Part shown: in pieces, positions 7,230 to 16,169 of the stretch | Layout of the letters: each line of letters opens with the position of its first letter | How positions within the stretch are numbered: position 1 is the stretch's first letter | Source of the DNA: Parvimonas micra | Lineage (GTDB): Bacteria; Bacillota; Clostridia; Tissierellales; Peptoniphilaceae | NCBI RefSeq assembly: GCF_037482165.1 | Contig: NZ_CP148048.1 | Location: 1,116,001-1,180,000, forward strand | Reading direction: 5' to 3' | DNA length: 64,000 nt | Translations under genes and position numbers: made by a program | The notes under the pieces: generated by a model | The model's database searches: none | What the model was told of the DNA's origin: nothing | Seen by the model: only the letters and a program-made list of their open reading frames with translations

Positions 7230-8547
7230 TTTCTTCTCCCCTTGCTCTAAGTTCAAAAACTATAGGAGAAGAAGTAAATGAAAAATTCTTTCTAATTTGA
7301 TTTTCTAAATATCTCAAATATGAAAAATGCATCAACTCCACTTTATTAACAAATATTACAAACTTCGGTGGTCTAACCGAAACTTGACTTGCATAAAATA
7401 TTTTTAGTCTTTGTCCTTTATCAGTAGGTGGTGAATTATGAACAACTGCATCATTTATAATATCATTTAAAATCCCAGTTGAAATTCTTGTACTATAATT
7501 TTCATCTGCAATTCTTATAGCGTCAAATAATTTATCAATTCTTTGCCCTGTTTTAACTGAAATAAAAACAAGTTGTGCATACGGAACAAAGCTTAATTTA
7601 GTTCTTATATCATCTTCAAAAGCTTTATAAGTTTTATTATCTTTAACGATTAAATCCCATTTATTAACTGCGATGATTAAAGATTTATTTTGTTCTTTAG
7701 CAAAACCAATAACTTTTGTATCCTGTTCCGTAACACCTTCTGTAGCATCAATCAAAAGAATTGCAATATCTGATCTTTCAACTGCATTTAAAGTTCTTAC
7801 TACACTATATCTTTCCAAGTTTTCAGTTATATTCTTTTTTCTTCTTAGCCCAGCAGTATCAGTGAAAATGTAAGTTTTTCCATCAATTTCAACTCTAGAA
7901 TCTATAGAATCTCTTGTAGTTCCGGCAATATCAGAAACAATCATTCTTTCTTCCCCAAGAATTCTATTCATTAAAGAGCTCTTACCTACATTAGGTTTCC
8001 CAATTAATGCAATTTTTGTTACTTCATCTTCTTCCCCTGTATATTTATTTTCAGGAAATTCTTTTATAATTTCATCAAGCAAATCTCCAAGTCCAAAACC
8101 TTGAGTCGCAGATATAATATTCAAATTTTCAAAACCAAGCTCATAAAACTCATAAACTTCTGCAGGCATTTTATGAGTATCAACTTTATTTACAGCTAGA
8201 ACAACTGGCTTTTTAGTTCTTCTCAAATAGTTTGAAATTTCTCTATCTTCATCCATTAAGCCACTTTTCCCATCCACTACAAATAAAATTACATCAGCAT
8301 TTTCCATTGCAACATCAGCTTGAGCTTTAATTTTTTGTAAAATAATATCATCACTATTAGGCTCAAGTCCTCCTGTATCGCAAAGAATAAAATGTTTATT
8401 TTGCCATTCAGCATCTTGATATAATCTATCTCTCGTAACACCGGGAGTATCTTCAGTAATAGCAATTCTTTTATTTATAAGTTTATTAAAAAGTGTTGAT
8501 TTCCCAACATTTGGTCGTCCAACTACACAAACTAAAGGTCTTTCCAT
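7222..8547 (-). CDS. der: Ribosome biogenesis GTPase Der (EngA)
   Basis: A 441-residue tandem GTPase needed for maturation of the 50S subunit. G domain 1 has GRPNVGKST (9-17), DTPG, DTGG and NKVD. G domain 2 has GKPNVGKSS (about 183), DIAGTTRD, DTAGLRRK and NKWD. A C-terminal KH-like domain ends near FTSSPIVFELRARGEENV. Length is normal. It is co-transcribed with plsY. Confidence 0.97.
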   Translation of the reverse strand: MERPLVCVVGRPNVGKSTLFNKLINKRIAITEDTPGVTRDRLYQDAEWQNKHFILCDTGGLEPNSDDIILQKIKAQADVAMENADVILFVVDGKSGLMDEDREISNYLRRTKKPVVLAVNKVDTHKMPAEVYEFYELGFENLNIISATQGFGLGDLLDEIIKEFPENKYTGEEDEVTKIALIGKPNVGKSSLMNRILGEERMIVSDIAGTTRDSIDSRVEIDGKTYIFTDTAGLRRKKNITENLERYSVVRTLNAVERSDIAILLIDATEGVTEQDTKVIGFAKEQNKSLIIAVNKWDLIVKDNKTYKAFEDDIRTKLSFVPYAQLVFISVKTGQRIDKLFDAIRIADENYSTRISTGILNDIINDAVVHNSPPTDKGQRLKIFYASQVSVRPPKFVIFVNKVELMHFSYLRYLENQIRKNFSFTSSPIVFELRARGEENV

Positions 8548-8592
8548 AAATTCACCTCCACTTTCTTAATATATTTTAACATATTTTGTTAT

Positions 8593-8623
8593 TTAAAAAA
8601 ATAAGCTCCTACAAAGGAGCTCA
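8593..8623 (-). terminator. Terminator after rpmA
   Basis: GAGCTCC-TTTGTA-GGAGCT stem followed on the minus strand by TATTTTTTT. It ends the rplU-prp-rpmA operon. Confidence 0.85.
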
Positions 8624-8626
8624 TTA

Positions 8627-8905
8627 TTATACTGGATAAATAGAAACTTGTTTTTTATCTCTACCTTTTCTTTCAAATCTTACAACACCAGAAACTTTAG
8701 CAAAAAGTGTATCATCTCCACCCTTACCAACATTTACTCCTGGGTGTATTTTTGTTCCACGTTGTCTAACTAAAATATTTCCTGCAAGAACGAATTGTCC
8801 ATCCCCTCTTTTAGTACCTAATCTTTTAGCTCTACTATCACGACCGTTCTTAGTACTACCTAAACCTTTTTTACTGGAAAAAAGTTGTAAATTAATTTTT
8901 AACAT
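8627..8905 (-). CDS. rpmA: 50S ribosomal protein L27 with cleavable N-terminal extension
   Basis: 92 residues. The body [23 protein letters not shown] is typical L27, which lies near the peptidyl transferase centre. The N-terminal extension [10 protein letters not shown] before SKKG matches the Firmicutes precursor form cut by the protease Prp, whose gene is immediately upstream. Ribosome-binding site AGGAGGTGTAG. Confidence 0.96.
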   Translation of the reverse strand: MLKINLQLFSSKKGLGSTKNGRDSRAKRLGTKRGDGQFVLAGNILVRQRGTKIHPGVNVGKGGDDTLFAKVSGVVRFERKGRDKKQVSIYPV

Positions 8906-8908
8906 ACT

Positions 8909-9247
8909 CTACACCTCCTTATAATAAATCTCAATATATTTATTATATTCTTCTTTCAATGATATAATGCCAACTTCAAAAGTTTTTATTATCGTCTGAA
9001 TATCTCTAACCTTAGCTTCATCTAAATTTTCAATATCTATCATCATCTTTAAATAACCATCTCCTACATCAATATCCATATACTTAGGGTCTATGGAACA
9101 GATTTTTTCAATAGAATTTGGTGTATTCATAGATAAAATAGATAATGATGCACAGAGAATATCATTCTCTTTACTAAAATCAGCATGTCCATCCATTTCA
9201 AATCCGTAATATAAATCTTTTTTCTTAAAAATATAAATATCAGTCAT
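8909..9247 (-). CDS. prp: Ribosomal-processing cysteine protease Prp
   Basis: 112-residue homodimeric cysteine protease that removes the N-terminal extension of L27. The catalytic pair is visible in GHADF (His about 21) and DILCASLS (Cys about 32). It sits between rplU and rpmA, the conserved order. Its ATG overlaps the rplU stop codon (TAATG) and it ends 3 bp before rpmA, so the three genes are coupled. Confidence 0.93.
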   Translation of the reverse strand: MTDIYIFKKKDLYYGFEMDGHADFSKENDILCASLSILSMNTPNSIEKICSIDPKYMDIDVGDGYLKMMIDIENLDEAKVRDIQTIIKTFEVGIISLKEEYNKYIEIYYKEV

Positions 9248-9558
9248 TAAAATGCAATACTTTCAATTTTAACTTTTGTAAATGGTTGACGATGTCCTTT
9301 TTTCTTTCTATAATTTTTCTTAGCTTTGAACTTGAAAATTATAACTTTCTTTCCTCTTCCATGTCTTTCAACAGTTCCTTCAACCTTAGCTCCTTCAACC
9401 AATGGAGAACCAACTTTAATATCTCCATCTTTAGAAACTAAAAGAACTTTATCAAAAGATACTTTAGAACCTTCTTCAACATTTAATTTTTCAACAAAAA
9501 TGCTTTGTCCTTCTTCAACTTGGTATTGTTTACCACCAGTTTCAATTATTGCGTACAT
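9247..9558 (-). CDS. rplU: 50S ribosomal protein L21
   Basis: 103 residues beginning [17 protein letters not shown] and ending with [22 protein letters not shown], typical L21. The start at 9558 is picked because AGGAGGTGCACT precedes it. Longer in-frame starts lack this spacing. It is first gene of rplU-prp-rpmA and lies behind a structured leader. Confidence 0.97.
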   Translation of the reverse strand: MYAIIETGGKQYQVEEGQSIFVEKLNVEEGSKVSFDKVLLVSKDGDIKVGSPLVEGAKVEGTVERHGRGKKVIIFKFKAKKNYRKKKGHRQPFTKVKIESIAF

Positions 9559-9579
9559 AGTGCACCTCCTCATTCTTAA

Positions 9580-9636
9580 GTCTCGCCGAAATTAGGTGCT
9601 ATGCTTTAAAAACCTAATCCGTGCGGTAACACAACA
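9580..9636 (-). promoter_or_regulatory. Probable L21 leader RNA
   Basis: The transcript start region can fold with ATTAGGT (9612-9618 on the other strand) pairing to ACCTAAT (9591-9597), flanked by conserved-looking ACCGCACGG and TTCGGCGAGAC. The position before rplU matches the Firmicutes ribosomal protein L21 leader. A covariance-model match is needed to confirm. Confidence 0.55.
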
Positions 9637-9639
9637 AGT

Positions 9640-9668
9640 AGTATATCATAAAAATAACAAAAAATCAA
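9640..9668 (-). promoter_or_regulatory. rplU operon promoter
   Basis: TTGATT (9663-9668), 17-bp spacer, TATACT (9640-9645). Confidence 0.75.
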
Positions 9669-9683
9669 GATTTTTCAAAAAAT

Positions 9684-9712
9684 TTTATATTATTTTAATT
9701 TTATGGTATAAT
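9684..9712 (+). promoter_or_regulatory. Possible promoter of the class A PBP gene
   Basis: TATAAT (9707-9712) with a weak TTTATA 17 bp upstream. It is divergent from the rplU promoter. Confidence 0.45.
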
Positions 9713-9788
9713 AATTTATATTATTTTAAAAATAAGATAAAAGTAATTATATAAAAATCAAAATGATTGTTCTTTGAGGAGGTTTTTT

Positions 9789-12716
9789 ATGTCAGAGAAA
9801 AAAATAAGAAGTATACAATCAAAACCTAAAAATAAGAAGCAAAGTTCTGGAAAATCAATTTTCAAAATTTTAACCATAACTATATTGACTATTCTTATGC
9901 TTGGAGCAGGAATTACAGGAATTTTTGCAACAACATTCGTAGATATTATGAAAGATGCTCCAGTTGTTGATACGTCTAATATAAATGAACTAATGATTCA
10001 ATCTTCTAAAATTTTAGATAGAGATGAAAATGTAGTTGAAAAAATAGAAAACTTAGAAAATAGAACAATTGTAAAACTAAGCGATGTTCCTGAACATTTG
10101 GTAAATGCTTTTATTTCTATTGAAGACGAAAGATTTTATACACATAAAGGTGTTGACCCTATTGGTATTGCAAAGAGTCTTTTCGATACTGCTAAAGGTA
10201 GACTTAGAGGTGGTTCAACAATTGCTCAGCAATTAGCTAGAAACTTATACCTTTCTAACGAAAAGAAAATAGAAAGAAAATTAAAAGAAGCATATCTTGC
10301 AATTAAAATTACAGATAGTTTAAAAAGAGAAGGTGTTCTTGAAGCCTATTTAAATAGAGTTTTCTTAGGACAGCATTCCTATGGTGTGCAATCAGCAAGT
10401 CAAGGGTATTTTTCAAAAGATGTAAAAGATTTGACTATTGCAGAATCTGCACTTCTTGCAGCTATTGTTCAAAGTCCATCAAACTATTCTCTATATAAGA
10501 CTATTAAGCCAGAAAATGTAAATGATGAATCTTCTGTTATAAAAGATTTAAACATCAATGGTCAAGTTTATAAAGCAGTATATAATCCTAAAGTACTAGA
10601 TAGACAAAAATATGTTTTGAAAAAAATGTATCAGCTTAAGAAAATAACTAAAGAAGAATATGAAGAAGCTCTTAAAGAAGATGTATTTGCTGCTATCAAG
10701 CCTAATAAGGGATTTGAGAGAGAGGTTTCAACTTACTTCACAGAATACGTTAAATACCAAGTTGCTGAAAAGTTAATGAAAAAGTATAATTATACAAAAG
10801 AAGAAGCCTGGAATAAAATATACAATGGTGGTTTGACTATTCATTCTACAATGGATCAAACTATTCAGAAAAATTTAGAAAATCTTTATAGTGATTTTGC
10901 AAATGTTATGAAGGCCCCAAAAAGTGGTGGACCTGCATTTGCTTCATTTAAAAGAGATAGATCGAATAATATAACTGATTCTAATGGAAAGATAATATTA
11001 TATAAAAAATCTAATATTATCGATGGAAATAATAATATTATAATTCCAAAAGGAGAATTTACCATAAACGAAGATAAATCTTTGGAAATTAAGAGTAATA
11101 GAATTTCCATGTACCAAAATGTTTTAGCGGTATCAAGTTTCTATACTATTAATAACCAAAACAATCTTGTAACCCATGGAATAGGAAGTTTTCAAGTTCC
11201 TGAGGAAAATTTAACTATTGAAAATGAAAAAACTTTTAAAATTTCTGCAAGTTTCTTTGAAACTTATAAAGATTTTTATAATGTAAATGATAATGGAGAT
11301 TTAACTTTAAACTCAAAATACTTCCAAATAGATGAAGATGGAACAGTTCAACCACAATCCTCTTCTGTAGTAATAGACCATACTAAAGGCGAATTAATTG
11401 CAATAATTGGAGGTAGAGAAACAAAAGGTAATCCTCTAAATAGAGCTTATAGAGTTCCGAGACAACCAGGTTCTACTATGAAACCTATCGGAGTATATAC
11501 ACCTGCACTTGATAATGGATATACTGCTGCTACTGGAATTGAAGATGCTCCACACTATAATGATAAGCACGAATTGTGGCCAAAAAACTGGTATAATGGT
11601 TATAGAGGTCTTCAAACGCTTAGAGAAAGTATTGTTCAGTCTATAAACGTAAATGCAGTTAAAACGCTAGAGAAAATTGGAATTGAAAAATCAAAAGAAT
11701 ATTTGAAAAGATTTGGTTTAATAAATGAAGAAAATGAATTAGATGATACTTATGTTTCAAGGTCAGAAAATATTGAATATAATGACGAAAACTTATCAAG
11801 TATGGCTTTAGGTGGTATGACAAGAGGTATGACTAACTTAAAAATGACCGCTGCTTATGCCTCAATAGCAAATGATGGAAAATACCTTGAACCTATTTCA
11901 TTTACAAAAGTAGTCGACTCTACAGGTAAAGTGATTTTAGAACCAGATCAAAAGCAAAGAGAAGTTACGTCAAATGCTAATGCTTTTATTATGAGAGATA
12001 TACTTAAAGGAGTCCCTGATGCTATGGCACCTGGTGCTAAACATCCAACAATAGAAGTTGCTGGTAAAACAGGTACTACAAGTGACCTTAGAGACTCTTG
12101 GTTCGTTGGTTTTTCACCTTATTATACTATTGGAACATGGATTGGATTTGATAATCAAAATATAGAACTAAATAATAATAATTCTATGGCAGCAACCCTT
12201 TGGGGAAAAGTTAATAAGATAGTCTTAGAAGGTAAAAAGGCAAAGAAATTTGACCCACCTCCTGAAAATGTAATTAAGAAATACATTTCAGTCAGATCAG
12301 GATTGTTAGCTACAGAAGGATCAGGAAAAGCTGTTTATGAATATTTTGTAAAAGGTACTGAACCTACAAAATTTGAACAATCATATTTTGTTTATTATAA
12401 GATTGATAAAAGAAATGGAAAATTAGCTACTGAATCTACTCCAAAGCAATATGTTGAAGAGAGAAAATATTATATTAAAGCTAGTGCTTATAAACCAGGT
12501 AAAACTGATTATTCTAGAGATGACTTTATTAATCCACCTCCATCAGATGTATCTGATATAGTAGATGATCCAAATACAAATAACAATAACAATAATAATA
12601 ATAATAACAACAGTAATAATAACAACAATAATAATAATAACGATAGTAATAGTAATACTAACGATACTAATACTAACGATACTAATACTAACACAAATGA
12701 AAATAACAATCCATAA
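9789..12716 (+). CDS. Class A penicillin-binding protein (PBP1A type)
   Basis: Bifunctional cell-wall enzyme that polymerises and cross-links peptidoglycan outside the membrane. It is 975 residues from the ATG at 9789 (GAGGAGG upstream). There is a cytoplasmic basic tail, one anchor (about 25-50), a GT51 domain with catalytic Glu112 in EDERFYTHKGVD and RGGSTIAQQL, and a transpeptidase with Ser562 in PGSTMKP, a SIN motif in ESIVQSINVNA and Lys760 in KTGTT. The C-terminus is a low-complexity tail of about 45 mostly Asn residues, with Asp, Thr and Ser, encoded by AAT/AAC triplets (about 12570-12710). Such tails may span the wall. Length is prone to change by slippage. Confidence 0.95.
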   Translation: MSEKKIRSIQSKPKNKKQSSGKSIFKILTITILTILMLGAGITGIFATTFVDIMKDAPVVDTSNINELMIQSSKILDRDENVVEKIENLENRTIVKLSDVPEHLVNAFISIEDERFYTHKGVDPIGIAKSLFDTAKGRLRGGSTIAQQLARNLYLSNEKKIERKLKEAYLAIKITDSLKREGVLEAYLNRVFLGQHSYGVQSASQGYFSKDVKDLTIAESALLAAIVQSPSNYSLYKTIKPENVNDESSVIKDLNINGQVYKAVYNPKVLDRQKYVLKKMYQLKKITKEEYEEALKEDVFAAIKPNKGFEREVSTYFTEYVKYQVAEKLMKKYNYTKEEAWNKIYNGGLTIHSTMDQTIQKNLENLYSDFANVMKAPKSGGPAFASFKRDRSNNITDSNGKIILYKKSNIIDGNNNIIIPKGEFTINEDKSLEIKSNRISMYQNVLAVSSFYTINNQNNLVTHGIGSFQVPEENLTIENEKTFKISASFFETYKDFYNVNDNGDLTLNSKYFQIDEDGTVQPQSSSVVIDHTKGELIAIIGGRETKGNPLNRAYRVPRQPGSTMKPIGVYTPALDNGYTAATGIEDAPHYNDKHELWPKNWYNGYRGLQTLRESIVQSINVNAVKTLEKIGIEKSKEYLKRFGLINEENELDDTYVSRSENIEYNDENLSSMALGGMTRGMTNLKMTAAYASIANDGKYLEPISFTKVVDSTGKVILEPDQKQREVTSNANAFIMRDILKGVPDAMAPGAKHPTIEVAGKTGTTSDLRDSWFVGFSPYYTIGTWIGFDNQNIELNNNNSMAATLWGKVNKIVLEGKKAKKFDPPPENVIKKYISVRSGLLATEGSGKAVYEYFVKGTEPTKFEQSYFVYYKIDKRNGKLATESTPKQYVEERKYYIKASAYKPGKTDYSRDDFINPPPSDVSDIVDDPNTNNNNNNNNNNNSNNNNNNNNNDSNSNTNDTNTNDTNTNTNENNNP

Positions 12717-12747
12717 AAAAAAAGAGTTGCAATCGCAACTCTTTTTT
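12713..12747. terminator. Bidirectional terminator between PBP and mnmA
   Basis: AAAAAGAGTTGC-AATC-GCAACTCTTTTTT. Stem with A and T tracts on both sides serves the convergent genes. It overlaps the mnmA stop codon. Confidence 0.9.
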
Positions 12748-13822
12748 AGTATACTTCATCGATTATTCCGCCACCTATTACAATATCATCCAAATAAAAC
12801 ACAGCTGATTGTCCTTTGTTCGGGGCTCTTACTTGTTTTTCAAATTCTACAAATAACTCATTATTTTTATAGAATAATAATCCTTTAGTTTCATTTTGAC
12901 CATGTCTTACTTTTACACTAACTTCCAAAGGCTTTTCTAAAGTATCAAAAGGTATAAAATTTTCTTCCCTTATTTTTATTTTATCTTTATAAAGTGCATC
13001 TTCATCCGATAATGTTACTGTATTATCTATTGCATTTATCTTAGATACAAATACTCTTTTACCCAGTGCAATTCCAAGACCTTTTCTTTGACCAACAGTA
13101 TAGTAAACTATACCTTTATGTTTTCCAAGTTTATTTCCCTTTTCATCAATAAAGTATCCTTCTTTTATCAATTCGGGATTCCTTTGTTTAATAAAAAGAC
13201 CATGATCTCTATTTTGAACAAAACAAATTTCTTCACTATCTTTTTTTGAATAAGTCAAAATATTTTCATCTTTAGCAATTTGTCTTACTTCTTCCTTTTC
13301 TAAATCTGCAAGTGGAAATAAAGTCTTTGATAAAACTTCTTGACTTGTATTGTATAAAAAATAAGTTTGATCTTTTTTAGAGTCTTTAGCTCTTTTTAAT
13401 AAGTATCTATTATAATTTTTATCAAATTCAACTTTTGCATAATGTCCAGTAGAAATAAAATCAGCCTTTAGAGGCTTTATTTTTTCCACAAAGCTATTAA
13501 ATTTAATGTATTTATTACAAGCAACACAAGGATTCGGAGTGTAACCAAGAGAGTACTCTCTTACAAAATTTTCAATTACTTTTCTATCAAATTCTTCCCT
13601 AAAGCTCATTGTATAATGCTTTACTCCCATAGCTTCAGCAACAATTTTTGCATCCATAACAGAGGATAAAGAACAACAGCCTTTTTCTTCATCATAAAGA
13701 TGTCCTTTAGGTACTAAATTCATAGTAACTCCAATTACTTCATAACCTTCTTCCAATAACAAATGGCAGGCAACACAACTGTCGACCCCGCCACTCATTC
13801 CTAAAATAACTCTTTTATTCAA
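12746..13822 (-). CDS. mnmA: tRNA-specific 2-thiouridylase MnmA
   Basis: It puts sulfur on U34 of Lys, Glu and Gln tRNAs. The 358 residues have the PP-loop MSGGVDS (9-15), catalytic Cys99 in NPCVACN, and the second Cys200 in EEICFV, followed by the C-terminal beta-barrel with GQRKGLG and RVRHGQ-like text. The start codon is TTG at 13822 (GAGGTAAT upstream). No ATG is available before the conserved PP-loop. It is last gene of glmM-degV-mnmA. Confidence 0.95.
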   Translation of the reverse strand: MNKRVILGMSGGVDSCVACHLLLEEGYEVIGVTMNLVPKGHLYDEEKGCCSLSSVMDAKIVAEAMGVKHYTMSFREEFDRKVIENFVREYSLGYTPNPCVACNKYIKFNSFVEKIKPLKADFISTGHYAKVEFDKNYNRYLLKRAKDSKKDQTYFLYNTSQEVLSKTLFPLADLEKEEVRQIAKDENILTYSKKDSEEICFVQNRDHGLFIKQRNPELIKEGYFIDEKGNKLGKHKGIVYYTVGQRKGLGIALGKRVFVSKINAIDNTVTLSDEDALYKDKIKIREENFIPFDTLEKPLEVSVKVRHGQNETKGLLFYKNNELFVEFEKQVRAPNKGQSAVFYLDDIVIGGGIIDEVY

Positions 13823-13832
13823 AATTACCTCA

Positions 13833-14663
13833 CTAATAACTGATAATTATTCCACCCTCATTTTCGTAAGTAGAAGATAATCCTCTTGCAGAAACAATCA
13901 AAATATCCTTAAAATTGTATCTTTCAACTATTTTATTCTTTATTTCTTTTGCTCTTTCCAAACAATTACAATGAGTTATTACCAATATTTTTTCTTCAAT
14001 ATTTGAACTATTTTCAGCTATTGCATCAATTAATTCACTATATGCTTTTTTTAAGCCTCTAACTTTCTTATAAATATCTATTTCACCATTAATACCTTGC
14101 ATAACAGGCTTTATAGAAAAAGCAGAAGCAATCATAGCTTTTAATTTAGAAATTCTTCCATTTTTTATTAAATTATCAAGACTTTCCAAAACAAAAAATA
14201 TATTCATTTCTGAAATGTATTTTGTTACATTATCAACAATTTCTTGGAACGTCATTTTTTTATCTATACATTCTTGAATTTTCAAGGCAACTAAAGTTTC
14301 TCCAGAGGCAGCAGACTTAGTATCAAAAACATGAATCAATCTTTCTCCCTTTTCAAGTACCATTGTCTTTGCTAAACATGCATTAGAATATGTTGCACTT
14401 AATTTTCCAGATAAAGTTACACAAAAAACTTCTTTTGCCTCTTCAAATTTATCCATAAAAAGTTTAGGAGATGGTGCAGCTGTTTTTATAGAACTTGCAT
14501 TTCTCATAGCTTGTATATATTTATCTACATCTAAATTTTCATCATCTAAATAATCAACATCATCCAGTTGTAATGTCAAAGGAACTAATTCGATATCTAG
14601 TTTGCTTTTCATCTCCTCTGTTAAATCACAACAACTGTCAGCAACTATCAATCTATCTTTCAT
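13833..14663 (-). CDS. DegV-family fatty-acid-binding protein (FakB-like)
   Basis: 276 residues of the DegV fold. Visible motifs are the N-terminal IVADSCCDL strand-loop, the TAAPSP loop and TLSGKLSATYSNA, which bind a fatty acid carboxylate in the family. FakB proteins present fatty acids to the kinase FakA. No fakA is adjacent. It begins 2 bp after the glmM stop and ends 10 bp before mnmA. Confidence 0.88.
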   Translation of the reverse strand: MKDRLIVADSCCDLTEEMKSKLDIELVPLTLQLDDVDYLDDENLDVDKYIQAMRNASSIKTAAPSPKLFMDKFEEAKEVFCVTLSGKLSATYSNACLAKTMVLEKGERLIHVFDTKSAASGETLVALKIQECIDKKMTFQEIVDNVTKYISEMNIFFVLESLDNLIKNGRISKLKAMIASAFSIKPVMQGINGEIDIYKKVRGLKKAYSELIDAIAENSSNIEEKILVITHCNCLERAKEIKNKIVERYNFKDILIVSARGLSSTYENEGGIIISY

Positions 14664-14664
14664 A

Positions 14665-15999
14665 CTATCCTAACCTCTCTTCAATAAATTTGGCAAGTTT
14701 TTTAGCTTCAACTTCCAATTCTTCTTGATTTTCTCCTTCAATCATAACTCTAACTAAAGGTTCAGTTCCAGAAGGTCTTATTAAAACTCTTCCATTACCT
14801 GAAAATTTTTCTTCAATTTGTTTTATCTCAGCAACTATTTCCTTATCTTGTGCATAAGCATTTCTATTTTCAAGCTTAACTTTTGCATTTACTAAAACTT
14901 GTGGATATGAAACCATAAGCTCATTAAAATAAGACAATTTATTTATACTACTTGCAACTAGTTCACAAATCTTTAAAGCTGTAAAAGTCCCATCTCCCGT
15001 TGTACTATCATTTAAGAAAATCATATGTCCAGATTGCTCAGCTCCAAGAATGTAATCATGTTCAAGCATTTGTTCAAGAACGAACCTATCTCCAACTTTT
15101 GCTGCAACAAAATTTACATCTATTGAGTCTAAATATTTTTTTAGTCCAATATTACTCATAACTGTTCCAACAACAGCATTATTTGTAAGTTCATCTTTTT
15201 CTTTATATGACTTAGCCATTGCTGCTAAAATATGATCTCCATCCATAATATTTCCTTTTTCATCAACAGCTAAACATCTATCAGCATCTCCATCAAAAGA
15301 AAATCCCATATCAACATCATTTTCCAAAACGGCTTTTCTTATTACTTCCATATTTGTACTACCACAATTTAAGTTAATATTCTTTCCATCAGGAGCAGTA
15401 TTTAAAGAAATAACTTCCATTCCTAACTCTTCAAATAATTTTCTCGCAATTTTATAACTTGCCCCATTTCCAAAGTCTACTGCTATTTTTAAATTTGAAA
15501 AATCTGCATCTACTCTTGATTTTAAATAATCCGCATAAATAGAAACCGCCTCTTTTTCTTCAGTGAAAATTCCTTCTTGAACTTCTCCAAAGTCAAAATT
15601 TTCATCATCTAAAATATTTTCAACTTTAAATTCTATTTCATCAGAAAGTTTGAAGCCATCTTCATTAAAAATCTTAATTCCATTATATTTAAAAGGATTA
15701 TGTGAAGCAGAAATAACAGCTCCTCCAACTGCTTTAAAATATTTAATTAAATAAGCAACTGTTGGTGTTGGCGCTATTCCAATAGTAACTACATTAAAGC
15801 CCATTTCTAATAAGCCTTTAGCTAAACTACTCTCAAGATTTTTTCCACTTTCTCTAGTATCTCTACCTATTATAAATAACTTTTCTTCTTTATCTTTTAA
15901 AATATATCCAACAGATTTTCCGAGTTTATATGCAAGTTCGTCAGTTAAATTTTCTCCATATACTCCTCTTACACCATCTGTTCCAAAATAATTACCCAT
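14665..15999 (-). CDS. glmM: Phosphoglucosamine mutase
   Basis: It converts glucosamine 6-phosphate to glucosamine 1-phosphate for UDP-GlcNAc and peptidoglycan synthesis. The 444 residues have the phosphoserine motif ISASHNP (Ser99), the magnesium loop SFDGDADRC and the phosphate-binding RPSGTEPLVRVM near the C-terminus. Normal length. First of three closely packed genes. A TATAAT at about 16058 with a poor -35 may be the promoter. Confidence 0.97.
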   Translation of the reverse strand: MGNYFGTDGVRGVYGENLTDELAYKLGKSVGYILKDKEEKLFIIGRDTRESGKNLESSLAKGLLEMGFNVVTIGIAPTPTVAYLIKYFKAVGGAVISASHNPFKYNGIKIFNEDGFKLSDEIEFKVENILDDENFDFGEVQEGIFTEEKEAVSIYADYLKSRVDADFSNLKIAVDFGNGASYKIARKLFEELGMEVISLNTAPDGKNINLNCGSTNMEVIRKAVLENDVDMGFSFDGDADRCLAVDEKGNIMDGDHILAAMAKSYKEKDELTNNAVVGTVMSNIGLKKYLDSIDVNFVAAKVGDRFVLEQMLEHDYILGAEQSGHMIFLNDSTTGDGTFTALKICELVASSINKLSYFNELMVSYPQVLVNAKVKLENRNAYAQDKEIVAEIKQIEEKFSGNGRVLIRPSGTEPLVRVMIEGENQEELEVEAKKLAKFIEERLG

Positions 16000-16169
16000 T
16001 TTTTCTCCTGTTTTATTTTCTAAATTTATTCTTGATTACACAAATAATCACAACAATTATATCATAAATAAAGAAAAAAATCATTAATTATAGCAAAAAA
16101 CAATGTATTTATATTTATCGTACTAAATTTAAATTTCTCATACTATTATAAATAAAGTACAATACTTTT

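Noticed and set aside
12509-12888. Leucine- or isoleucine-rich frames opposite and beside the PBP tail
   Set aside because: They are shadows of the Asn-triplet tract, with no ribosome-binding site and biased composition.
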